A stretch of 64,000 nt of DNA, from positions 225,261-289,260 of the forward strand of contig VZTI01001046.1 in the NCBI GenBank assembly GCA_013397865.1, in the 5' to 3' direction. Shown here in pieces: positions 24,647 through 34,955 of the stretch (positions within the stretch are counted from its first letter, which is position 1; every line of letters begins with the position of its first letter). The translations under genes were made by a program, and so were the position numbers. Origin of the DNA: Struthidea cinerea. Its lineage: Eukaryota; Chordata; Aves; Passeriformes; Corcoracidae. The notes beneath the pieces are model-generated. The model ran no database searches. It was given only the letters and a program-made list of their open reading frames with translations, and was not told the DNA's origin.

Positions 24647-27600
24647 AGCATTGCCAGGTTGTCGCTTGCTGTCACCCCCATTTGAGGGCCGGTGCCATTG
24701 CACCCTGAGGCAGTGAACTGTCGAATATTCAGATGTGACCTGGGACTCTGGGTGTGTTTGCAGGATCCTCCTGTTCTTTTCAGCCTCTCCCTGCTCCATC
24801 AGGGCGTTGCCATTAGGAGCGTTTGTCTCGAGAAATGTTTTGCTCTCGCCCGGTTTTTGTTCAAAGTAGCGTTTTAAGAGCTTGCTGAGATCCCGTGTTC
24901 CTCCCTGGAGTGCCAGCCTGAGCCGTCTGTGCCCTTCCCACACCCAGAGCTGGTGCTTTGCTTCTGTTTGCTTCACATCTCCCACCCCAGGGGAGATTGG
25001 GCCTTGACCGTCCCCTCTGGCTCAGAGATTGTGACTGTCGCAGGCTGAACTCCTGTGGCACCTGGATTTGGAGTTTTAAGCGGTTTCTCAAGGGTTAATA
25101 CTGAAGATGGTGAATAAGTAACGAGGCAGGCTGGTGGGGTGATGGAGACGCCCAGGAGATCCCCGGCTCTTGGTGAATTATCCCTAAAAAGCAGCACAGC
25201 CCGTTGTGTTCAGCAAGTCCTGCTCGGTGTTAAAGCGTCCCTGACTCTGCAGGAGTCAGCTCTGGCCGGGAATTTATCCGGGGAGACTTCCGTGTTTTTC
25301 TTGGGTGGCTTTATTTGAATCCCTTGCGCTGGGCAGGGTGGCAGATGCTGTGGGAAGGAAAACCGTTCCCATTCTGCTGCTCACCCTCACAGCCCTGTGG
25401 GAAGCTGCCAGGGGTCGGACTGAGGGGTGGGAGGGAGGGCTCAGTGTTTGTGGATGGATCAGATTTGGGGTTTGGTTATAAACCCACCGATTTTCAGTCT
25501 TGAGGGCTCCCACGAGCATGAGATTTATAGGATTTTGTTGTTCCGTGTGCATTTCTTGCTCTTGCTGTCGGTGCACGAGGAGCACTCTGAATTCCTGAAA
25601 CCCCATCCTAAAAGATGAGGATTCAATTCCCACTGATGGCTCCCCTTGAGCCGAGGTGGGAGACAGGCAAAGCATTCTTCAGGAGGCTGAATTGGCTTGG
25701 GAAAGCTAAGGAGAAGAAAGGGGATATTCACTAACTTTCAGCACCTGACATCTGCCTCCTGTGCACTTTGGGGTGGCCAAAAGGGTCTGTTTGGGTCCCA
25801 AAGTGGCTCTTTTGGTCCCAAAAGCAGGGACAGCACCTTGAAGGCCAAAGTCCTGCTTGCAGCAGCAGCCCCTGCTCTGCTCCCTGGACGCTGGCCCACC
25901 AGGGACACCCGGAGTGTCCCCAGGCCTGGCACTGGGGCAGAGAGCAGAACGTTTTTGCCATTCCATCAACACAGGAGCCTCCAAATAACCCCATTTCCTG
26001 CCTTTTTCTCCTTGCAGCTCCACGTCCTTCCCAGCTGAGGGGTTCAGGGAAAGCTGGCTGCTCTGTTTGGCTTTCCCAGGCTCAGGTAGTGTCGGTGGGG
26101 GAGAGGGATGTCCTGTGCTTGAGTGTCCCCATGGATGTGCTGGATGGGGACTGCTGCCCTGCGTGGGACACCTCGTGGCCCTTGCAGCTCCTTGTGGGGC
26201 CGGGCCAGGGGACAAACGTGGCTCTGGAGCACTTGCATAACGAGCAGAGCATCTCAGTGGGCTCTGCCGAGCTGCAGCAGGGCTCAAATGCTGCCTCTCC
26301 TCTATAAATAGAGTGAGTAGGCCAGTTTGCCTTGAGACAAGAATCTTGCCTCCCCCGAGAGCATCCGAAACTTTATGCCTGATGGAGCTGGAGCTGCTAA
26401 AGAAACCAGTTCCTCCCCATTAATTGCCCCCTGGTCTTCCCTCTCCCTTTGTTTGGGGTTTTAAACTCAGCAGCAGGTGCAGGGCTCCTGTTCCAGCCAG
26501 CTCTCTCCAGGGGAGGCTGAGGGTGCTTTGGGGATGGATTTTGGAGGTGTTTATTGGGGGATTTGATGGTGGGTACTGGAGGGTCCTTCCACAGGTCATT
26601 TCCTAGGAAAGAGGAGAACCTCAAAGAACAATTTTGCAGAGTAGCTGTGGGAGGTTTCCTTCTGATAAAGGCAGGGACCGTGAAGGGCGAGTGGTTGCAG
26701 GACTGGCTGGGTTGGGGAACTGCTGGAAGCGTTTCCAAAATGGATTTGAGCCGCCAGGTGCCGACCCCACAGTGCTGGTCCTGTGGGAAGGGCTGTGCTC
26801 TGCTCTGTGCCTGTCCCTCGCTGTCACGGTCCCTTTGGGTGCGGGGTTTGGTGCCTCTGCCCCCCCAGGGCTGAGCGAGCCTGGCGCAGGCTCTGCCCCG
26901 GCCTTTGCCGGGCACTGACCCCCCGTGCCCATCTCCAGCCCTGCTGTGACCTCGTGGGGTGTTTGCCACCGCAGCGTCCTGCCAGCAGCAATAACCCCCC
27001 TGCAAAACCCAGACTGGGTTCAGCCAAACTGAAACCCACTTTTGGCTTCTGGAACCCAAACTGAGCTGAGCCTTGAATAAGCTCCCATAAATTCTTTTGC
27101 TTGGATGTTCCAAGTCCAACCTTTTTTATGTTTTGATTTATTTTGTTTTTACTGCTCTGTTAATCCAGCCCCTGAGAACCTGGCAGAAATTTAGAGCAAC
27201 ACCCCCCCCCCCCTTCCCTCTTCCCAGCTTGAAAATATCGCTGTGTTAAAGCCTCCGAGTGGCTGGTTAAACACCGATTCATTTCCAGTCGTTCCTGCTG
27301 AAAGGGATAATGCTGAGGAGCTAATTACTCGGGGACGTTTTGGACCATTTCTGCAGCCAGGTGTTCTGGTTCTTATTCCTCACTTGGCCCCGGCTCTGCC
27401 TCCTGCCCGCTTTTCCCATCAGTGCTGCCTTCTCACGGACCTGGAAAATGGTTGGGATTATCCAAGGCAGGCTGCCCTGCTTCCCCTGATAACGGGAGCT
27501 GGGGGCTCAGCTCCTGCCTGCTCGGCCCCAGAACCTGCCCTGGCCCTCCACTGTCTTTCACAATCATGCTGTGACCTGAAATTTCCGTTTTCTTTAGGAA

Positions 27601-27894
27601 ATGATTCCCTTTTAGGGATTTCTAACAGGATTTGAGGGAGGGGGAGGCCTTTGCAGATGAAGCACTGCCTTGGGTGCAGCTCGGTTCTTGCTGAGCTTCC
27701 TGCGTGTGCTGGGGAGAGAAATGAAAATAATAAACTGCCTGGTTTGCCCAGGAGCTGAATAAAAATATGTAAAAAATGGTGTGTCTGTGATATATAGATA
27801 CATTTTTATACAAATCTATATTCACACACACACATATAAGCATCTGATGAACTGCAAATGTGCCTCTTGAACTTAAAACCAATTTTGGAGCCTT
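24647..27894. other. Unique intron 3 sequence
   Basis: No gene recognised. Contains a C12 run (27202-27213) and a (CA)n patch at about 27822-27835. A GC-rich part near 26750-26950 gives overlapping frames with no domain. Confidence 0.5.
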
Positions 27895-28036
27895 GTTCCT
27901 GCCCATCCCTGGAAGTGCTCAAGGCCGGGTTGATGGAATTCTGAGCAACCTGGGATAGGGAAACGTGTCCTTGCCCATGGCAGGGGTGAATGAGATGAGC
28001 TTTAAGGTCTCTTCTGCCCCAAACCAGTCTGTGATC
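27895..28036 (+). repeat. CR1 LINE 3' tail fragment
   Basis: Sense: CCCATCCCTGGAAGTGCTCAA, GAGCAACCTGGGATAGG, CCATGGCAGGGG, GGTCTCTTCTGCCCCAAACC. About 140 bp. Confidence 0.92.
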
Positions 28037-30570
28037 TCTTTTCCCTTTCTCATGGATCTGCGGCCTTGGTTGGAGGCAGAGTTTGCCCCTCAGGTGGCTG
28101 TGGGGGGTCAGGGGTGAGGGGGATGTCGCTGCTGGGGCCAGGTTTGGGCAGAGGTGGTGACAACCCCTGGCCTTTCCTTCACGTGTGCCGTGAGATGGTT
28201 CATGTGTTCCTCCTTCCTGCCGTGGGGCTGGGCCCAGGAGAGCACCACAAATGCTGCCGTGGGCATTTTTAGGGCAGGGAGCCTCTCCAGGTGTGGGAAT
28301 GTTGGACGCTGGGGCGTGGGGGTGGGAAACAGCAACCCCCAGGGACTGGCAGAGCAGCCGCTCTCAACTGGAAATAAGGTCCCCTCAGGGAAAGCCGTTC
28401 TTGTTTTTCCCCCTTATAAATGCCACGCCACGTGTTTTCGTGTTTGTTTAACTTGTCCTGCTGCTTCCTTGCTTTCATCCTCGTTCTTTATCTGTCTGGG
28501 AAGTGGGTCTGGCTGCCCTTTAGGAGTTATTGCTTTTGGTTTGCAGCACAGCTCTCCGTGTCCTCCAGACAGAGTATTTAGGGATTAGAGGGTATCTGTA
28601 TTTATTTCGTGCTGCTTTCTCTCTGGCTTACTGACTTTAACACCTTTCAATCCCACTGAAACATGTTCCTTGTCCCCAGATTTGGAATGGATTCTGCTTC
28701 CTCCTTTTTTGGTGGCTTTCCTCGCTGGCTCATAAATTCCCCCAATAAATCTAGGGGTGGCAGCTTTAACGCTGTCAGCCGAAAGCAGGTTTCAGAAAAC
28801 CCAAAAATCTCTGCGTAAGGAGCCAGCTCGTCCTTAGCTGTGATTCTGATCCCTCCATCCCGAAATTACGGCTTTTTCAGCGCGGGCGGGGGGGAAAAAT
28901 AGAAGCGCCGAGATTGGTTTGCTGCTGGTTTTGCTCTGTCATCCCAAGGTGGATCTGCAGCAGTTACCAGAAAAATCCTCCGGAGATGGGGATGAATCAT
29001 TGCCGAGTCGAGGCGGGCGCTGGAGGAGCCGGGGGAAGCCGTGCGCTGTCTTTAGGCTCCTCACTGGTGGGGACTGGTGGCTTCCTTTTGGGCTGCTTCC
29101 CACGTGGAGACAGACTCGGGAGGCAAAGGCTCCATGGAAATGTCGAGCATCCTTTATTCCCTCTGGAAGCAGAGGGGGGTTCGTGGGCTGGGTTTTAAGC
29201 TGTTTGGGGTGGGGGGTCTCCTTTGGGGGGAGCGGGACGTCGCTCCTGCCCCGGTCTGGCTGCGGAGGGAGGACCGGGGGATCCAGGGAATGTAACACGC
29301 GCTCGGGAACAGCAGAGGGAGCTTGGAGATGGGTGCGGGATCCAGCCCGGGGGATTTCGGGCTTCGCCTGCTTTGGAGGCGCGGGGGGAGCCCAGAGCTT
29401 CTCCCGGGGAGGGAAGGGACATTGGGATGAGCAAAACCTGGGAGTGCGAGACCTCAGCGGTCACTGCCAGCACGATCCTCCGCCTCCGCGTCATCCTGGA
29501 AGCTGCGGCTCTTGGACAAGACCTTGGGAAGCTCCCTGGTAAAGCCTTGAGCCCGAGCTCAGCTCTGAGCCCAGGTTTAAGGGTCTTGCAGAGCAGAGCT
29601 TCTGTCCCAAATCCCTCCCGGGGAGGAGAGGGAGCCTGAAGGGACACGGGTGATGTGGCACCGTGATCCGGTGGGAAAAACACACGGAAAGGGCCCAGTG
29701 GGCTCTTTCTGCCAGGTTTCCAGTGGCTTTTTCCATGACGCTGGACAAGGCAACTCGTGTCTGTCCAGGCTGTGTGCCTGGCTGGGGGAGAGGAGCTGAT
29801 CCTGGGATGCCAAGTGCTGGGGGAGCTGTTGGTGAAACCCCAACCTTCGTGCCAGGATGGGCACCTGGGGGGACGTGGGGCTGCCCCCCGAGGCCTCGGC
29901 AGCACCGGCTGCCCTCCACCCAGCCCCTTTTAGCTGTGGATTATCCTGATTTCTTCCCAGTGATAAAAGTTGGTTGGTTGGTGGTGAAAGTAGACCTTGC
30001 GCGGGGTGTTTTGTGTGGCAGACGAGGGAAAGGCTGGATCAGAGGGATGGCTCGGTGCCATGCTGAGCCTGATGAAAAGCTTTCCTTTCAAAGAGCTCCC
30101 CTATATTGTTCCCAGCTCGTGTGTTTCGGGAGCTCGTCTGTTGTTTTTCTCTGTTAATCACTGCTGATAGTTCTCCGCCTAATGATTTCGGGGGTTGTTT
30201 TCTTTTGGTCGGGTGCTTTTTCACTTTAGGATAAAGGCTAAAAAAGGCTCTAAATCCCACAGAACCCGTAAAGCTGCTGGGGTAGGCAAGGGCCAGAGGG
30301 GCTGTGCAGCTTCTGTGTGGTGCTGCACACGCAAGGGAAACGCCAGTGCTGAGCAATCCCCACGGGAAAAGCTGCCTGGGTTTGTTGTGTGGGAAACAGA
30401 GGCGCCTGTCTGCTTCCCTGGAGCCCTGCTAAGCCGGGTGTTATTCGCACCCTGCTCCCCTTGCTGTGAAATTCCTGCTCAGCACCAGGGAGCAAAGCCA
30501 GGAGGGCTCTGTGGGGTCAGTGTGGGGCAGCTGCCACTGCCCAGAGCATGAACTGCTCGTGGTGTTGGGG
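28037..30570. other. Unique intron 3 sequence
   Basis: No gene recognised. GC-rich at 28980-29560 and 29840-29910, with several long overlapping frames and no domain. Confidence 0.5.
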
Positions 30571-30835
30571 ACACAGAATCACAGAGTATCCTGAGCTGGA
30601 AGGGACCCACCGGGATCACCCAGTGCAGCTCCTGACCCTGCCCAGACCCCCCAACAACCCCACCCTGGGCATCCCTGGCAGCGCTGCCCAAACGCTCCTG
30701 GAGCTCTGGCAGCCTCGGGGCCGTGCCCATTCCCTGGGGAGCCTGGGCAGTGCCCAGCACCCTCTGGGGGAAGAACCTTTCCCTGATCCCAGCCTGAGCC
30801 TGCCCTGGCCCAGCTCCAGGCCGTGTTCAGGATGT
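30571..30835 (-). repeat. CR1 LINE 3' end, intact
   Basis: Antisense CR1 of the same subfamily as the split copy at 31508-32327. It starts with the tail ACACAGAATCACAGAGTATCC and runs to CAGCTCCAGGCCGTGTTCAG. Read on the minus strand it passes straight through CAGAGGGTGCTGGG, the site occupied by an LTR in the partner copy. Confidence 0.93.
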
Positions 30836-30984
30836 GTTTGTTGGGCAAGATGGGCTGGGCTGCTGAGGCTGCCTGGGTACAGGGGTTGTGTTGTGCAAAG
30901 TGCTGCAGACACGGATCCTATTCCCTCTAGGAGGTGATCTTAGGGAAAATCAGGAGAAAGTGCTCCCCCTCTTTAAGGGGGAAA

Positions 30985-31170
30985 CACAGGATTGTTTGGG
31001 TTGGAAGGGATCTTAAATCTCATCTCATCCCACCCCCTGCCATGGGCAGGGACACCTCCCACTACCCCAGGCTGCTCCAACCTGGTCTTGGACACTGCCA
31101 GGGTTTCAGGGGCAGCCACAGCTTCTCTGGGCACCCTGTGCCAGGGCCTCCCCACCCTCCCAGGGAATGG
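30985..31170 (-). repeat. CR1 LINE 3' fragment
   Basis: Antisense: GGTTGGAAGGGATCTTAAAT, CCTGCCATGGGCAGGGACACC, GTGCCAGGGCCTCCCCACCC. Complete at the tail side, truncated after about 185 bp. Confidence 0.93.
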
Positions 31171-31507
31171 GAGGAGGTAAAATCAGGTCACCCAAACCCA
31201 GATCCAAAGCTGGCTCCTGGCTCACTGCAGGCGAAGGGGAGCAGCTTGGCTCAGTTCTGTCTCAGTGTCAGTTTGAGCTGAGCTGCATTAGGAACCACAG
31301 CCCTGAGGTGGGAAGTGCCTCCAACCAGGACAGGAATTTCCTACCTTGTCCCAGAGAGACCTGCAAGGATGGGTGTCTGTTCTGAGGACATGAGGTGCTG
31401 GCTCTGCTTCACCTGCTCGAGGTGTGGGTGCACAGAGTCCCCTCTGCCCTGGATGCCCCTGGCTCCACCTTTAGAAGAAAGATCTGAAGCTGATGGAGAG
31501 TTAAGAA
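31171..31507. other. Unique spacer between CR1 copies
   Basis: No feature seen. Confidence 0.5.
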
Positions 31508-32327
31508 AATGGTGAAGGGTCTGGAGGGGCCACAGGAGGAGCAGCTGAGGAGACTGAGGGCAGAGCTCCCCGGGGGCTGCAGCTCCTCCCGAGGGGCAGC
31601 TCCGGTCTCTGCTCCCTGGGACAGGGACAGCAGCCAGGGAACGGCTGGAGCTGGGCCAGGGCAGGCTCAGGCTGGGATCAGGGAAAGGCTCTTCCCCCAG
31701 AGGGTTGATGCCTTAACTCCTAGAAACGGAGACTAGACAGAGTAAGGGAAAGAAGGTCAGTATTTATTTGAAAGGCCTTCAAAGGTACCCCTGGGGAGCC
31801 AGAGGCCACTGCCAGGATGGAGCCCAGGATGGACGGCAGGGCACGAGTCCTTCACACTTTTATAGGTTTGGTTCATTTGCATATCAGGGTTAATTCTCCA
31901 GTTAAAGCTTCAGTTTAATGATGTAATTTCCCCACGCTTGCCCCCCCCTTTAGAGTCTTTGGGTTACACATTTTGGGCCTAGGATGGTCTGAGTGTCCTT
32001 GGGAAACAGGCCTGGAGAGGCTTTGTTGTGTCTACCGAGCAGCAGAGAGCAGAAATTAACAGGCTACAAGAAACTTCAGAGCTACACACTAAATAGTACA
32101 GAACTTGTAAAATATAAAAGTTAAAACCTAAGGCATCAGGGTGCTGGGCACTGCCCAGGCTCCCCAGGGAATGGGCACGGCCCCGAGGCTGCCAGAGCTC
32201 CAGGAGCGTTTGGGCAGCGCTGCCAGGGGTGCCCAGGGTGGGGTTGTTGGGGGTCTGTGCAGGGACGGGGTTGCACTGGATGATTTTGGTGGGTCCTTCC
32301 CAGCTCGGGACATTCTGTGGCTCCATG
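31508..32327 (+). repeat. CR1 LINE 3' end, split by an LTR
   Basis: Sense CR1 in two pieces, 31508-31705 and 32139-32327. The first ends CTTCCCCCAGAGGGT and the second begins GGGTGCTGGGCACTGCC. With the LTR and one GGGT copy removed, the junction matches the intact antisense copy at 30571-30835. The tail ends at CGGGACATTCTGTGGCTCC. Confidence 0.94.
31706..32138 (-). mobile_element. Solo LTR of an endogenous retrovirus, nested in CR1
   Basis: A 433-bp element with perfect 10-bp inverted ends TGATGCCTTA (31706) and TAAGGCATCA (32138), flanked by GGGT on both sides (31702-31705 and 32139-32142), a 4-bp target duplication. On the minus strand it has LTR order: U3 with a TATAAAAG box (about 31858-31865), then an AATAAA signal about 90 bp further (31763-31768), then U5. 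No gag, pol or env between or beside it, so it is a solo LTR left by recombination. Confidence 0.92.
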
Positions 32328-33764
32328 AATTTGTGTCAGTCACACCATACTGTTAAAAACACAGTGCAGGCTCCGCCACTCCTGTCCAGCTCTGAATCCC
32401 GGGAAGCAGCAGGGATGCAGTGGGAGCAGCAGGGTTTGCACCTGGAGCTGCGTCCTCTGCATTCAGCTTTTGAACTTGGAGCGTGGTTAATGCAGGGGGG
32501 ATTTGAAAGGCAGCTGCTTCCCCCTTTCTCTCCATTCCCGCTGAAGAACGGGCGTGTAACGAGATCAGGCTGGGGTTTTTGCAGTGCAGCTGAGGCTCAT
32601 TTCACGTGCTGAAGGCACCAGAATTCAAAAGAAATGCTTTTAATGCCTGAAAAAATGGAAATGAAATGAAATGAAATGCCTTCAGAGTACCAGAGGGAAC
32701 GAGGCAAAGGCGCTGCTGAATGAAATCAAGTATGTGATGACAGGGGAGAGGAGAAACAGAGTGAAAAGCAGGGAGAAGAGCGGAGAAATAACATTTCCAG
32801 CGTGCATCCGTGAAAGGTTTGGTTCGTGGGTACTTTGGAATCAGGAGGAGTTAGAACATAAACTCTCTTGTGGCTGTGGTGCTCAGGTTTTTTGCCTGAT
32901 TTTGTTGCTATTCTCACTGCAGGGCTTTGCTCTGTTTTTGGAAGGTCTGGAAGAATGAGCCCCCAGTGCTCCCATGGGGGGTTCCAGCCTGGAAAAATCA
33001 GGGATGTCACTGCTCCCCATCCGTGGGGACAGGTCACACTCTGCATCCCGGCTGGAATGGAGGGACTTTGTCCATTCTCCTGGACCAGGACCTTGATTTG
33101 TAGCCAGTAACGTAAAAAACCCCACCCAACAAAGAAAAAAAACCCCAAAACTACTGAAATAATATTTCCTCAAAAGCCCACCAAAGATCCCCTCAGCCTC
33201 CCCCATTCCCATGAAAAGTGTGATTACAATTGGTGTCGGTTTAAAAATTATAACAATTATTACGAATGTTCCAAATATTCTACATAATTTATTCATCCTG
33301 TGAACCTTCTTGGGCAAAAAGTGCTCACATGGGTTCAAAGTCAGGGCAGAACCTGGAGTTTCCACCATGCCAAAAACATTTTGCAGCATCAAAATCCCTC
33401 TTTGGAAAGCCACAGGAAGAATTTGCCGAGGAGAAGGGCTTGTTTAGGTGGGGATAAAAATATTTTAATTTTAGAGTTTCTTTCTGGTGTGAATCTTGAT
33501 AAAATGAAAATAAACATGTTGTCAAAACAGGAACAAGTGTGTTTAACCCAATCAGTCAGATTTTGGCTGTTTTCCTAAATGAGCTTTTGATAAGTTTGAC
33601 CCTTTCCAGCAGGAAGTTTTGATATGATCAAATTGTCGTTTTCTGTCAGAAAACTGTTCTTCCAGAAAATCTGCAGCCACTTCCAATCAATATTTTCCTT
33701 CCTCGTGCTCTGGGCAACCTTGGGAATGAATGTCCTGGTGTGGTTCATTGTAATGTTTTTCCAG
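32328..33764. other. Unique intron 3 sequence
   Basis: No gene recognised. A (GAAAT)n patch lies at about 32656-32679. The part 33100-33740 is AT-rich and free of CR1/LTR hallmarks. Confidence 0.5.
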
Positions 33765-34085
33765 GGCTTAAAGGGGCTCCAGGAGAGCTGGAGAGGGACT
33801 GGGGACAAGGGATGGAGGGACAGGACACAGGGATTGGCTTCCCACTGCCAGCGGGCAGGGCTGGATGGGATATTGGGAAGGAATTGTTCCCTGGGAGGGT
33901 GGGCAGGCCCTGGCACAGGGTGCCCAGAGCAGCTGTGGCTGCCCCTGGATCCCTGGCAGTGCCCAAGGCCAGGCTGGACATTGGGGCTTGGAGCAGCCTG
34001 GGACGGTGGAAGGTGTCCCTGCCCATGGGATGAGTTTCAGGATCCCTTCCAACCCAAAGCATCCCTGGATTCCGTGCTCCGTGTG
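33765..34085 (+). repeat. CR1 LINE 3' fragment
   Basis: Sense: CTTAAAGGGGCTCCAGGAGAG, GGGACAGGACACAGGGATTGG, GGGAGGGTGGGCAGGCCCTGG, GATCCCTTCCAACCC. About 320 bp. Source of a 282-aa frame on + and part of a 290-aa frame on - that are not genes. Confidence 0.96.
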
Positions 34086-34689
34086 GTCGGAGGTTTGCAG
34101 GCTGCTGCTGCCGGCTGCGGTGATGGGAAGAGGAGGAAAGGGGGGCAGGAGGTTTGTGGGGAGCAGCAGAGCTCCCTCCATCCTCCCTGTGCCCAGGGGT
34201 GCTCCCAGGAGCCGCAGCTTTGCTCGGGATTCAGGTGGGAGCCAGGTTTGGGTCCTTGCACGTGGGAACAGTTGCTGGGTCAGTGGGAATTTCTGCGCTT
34301 GCTGAATTCCCGTCCTGTCTTCGATCCCGAATTCCAGAGAAGGTTTTTGCTGCTGGCCTGGCTGTGTGAACACCCTGGCCCAGTTACAGCCATCTGGAGC
34401 CCAGCTCTGCCTCTGCCCTGCCGGGAGCCAGGCTGGGAAATCCCAGCAGGAGCTGCACAGCCCCGGGGGTGACAGCGCTGCCTTCCTGCCTCTGCCCTCC
34501 CTGGGAGAGGCTGGGAGAGGCTGGGGGATGTCCTGGGTGTCCTGGAGCCCCACACGTGGCAGGGCCAGGCAGGCTGTCCCCCCCTGTTGAAGCCATCCCG
34601 TCCCCAGCTCCTTCCTCAGGAAACCTGTGCATCCCAGCAATGTGTGGGATCTCTCTCCCAGTCCCTGAGCCAGGTGGGATCAGTCTCTT
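34086..34689. other. Unique spacer between CR1 copies
   Basis: No feature seen. Confidence 0.5.
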
Positions 34690-34955
34690 CTCCCAGGGAA
34701 TGAGAGTGACAGGATGGGAGGAAATGGCCTCAGGCTGCACCAGGGGAGGTTTGGGTTGGATGTCAGGGAAAGGCTTCCCAGGAAGGCTCGTCCAGCCCTG
34801 GCACAGCTGCCCAGGGCAGCGGTGGAGTCCCCATCCTGGAGGGATTGGTGTGGATGTGGCACTTGGGGACATGGGACAGTGGTGGCCTTGGCAGTGCTGT
34901 GGCAACAGGACTTGATCTTGGAGGACTTCTCCAACCTGAGGGATTCTGTGGACTG
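34690..34955 (+). repeat. CR1 LINE 3' fragment of another subfamily
   Basis: Sense: GGAGGTTTGGGTTGGATGTC, CAGCTGCCCAGGGCAGCGGTG, GTGGCACTTGGGGACATGGG, GACTTCTCCAACCTGAGGGA, then TTCTGTG. This differs from the common copies in the window in its middle and tail. Confidence 0.88.

Noticed and set aside
24328..24985. Arg/Glu/Lys-rich minus-strand frames
   Set aside because: Translation of the polypurine strand of a microsatellite, reading through an assembly gap.
25735..25760. REST/RE1-like site (TTCAGCACC left half)
   Set aside because: Only the left half matches; the right half is poor. A position weight matrix score would be needed.
33768..34640. 290-aa minus and 282-aa plus frames
   Set aside because: Both are built on the CR1 copy at 33765-34085.
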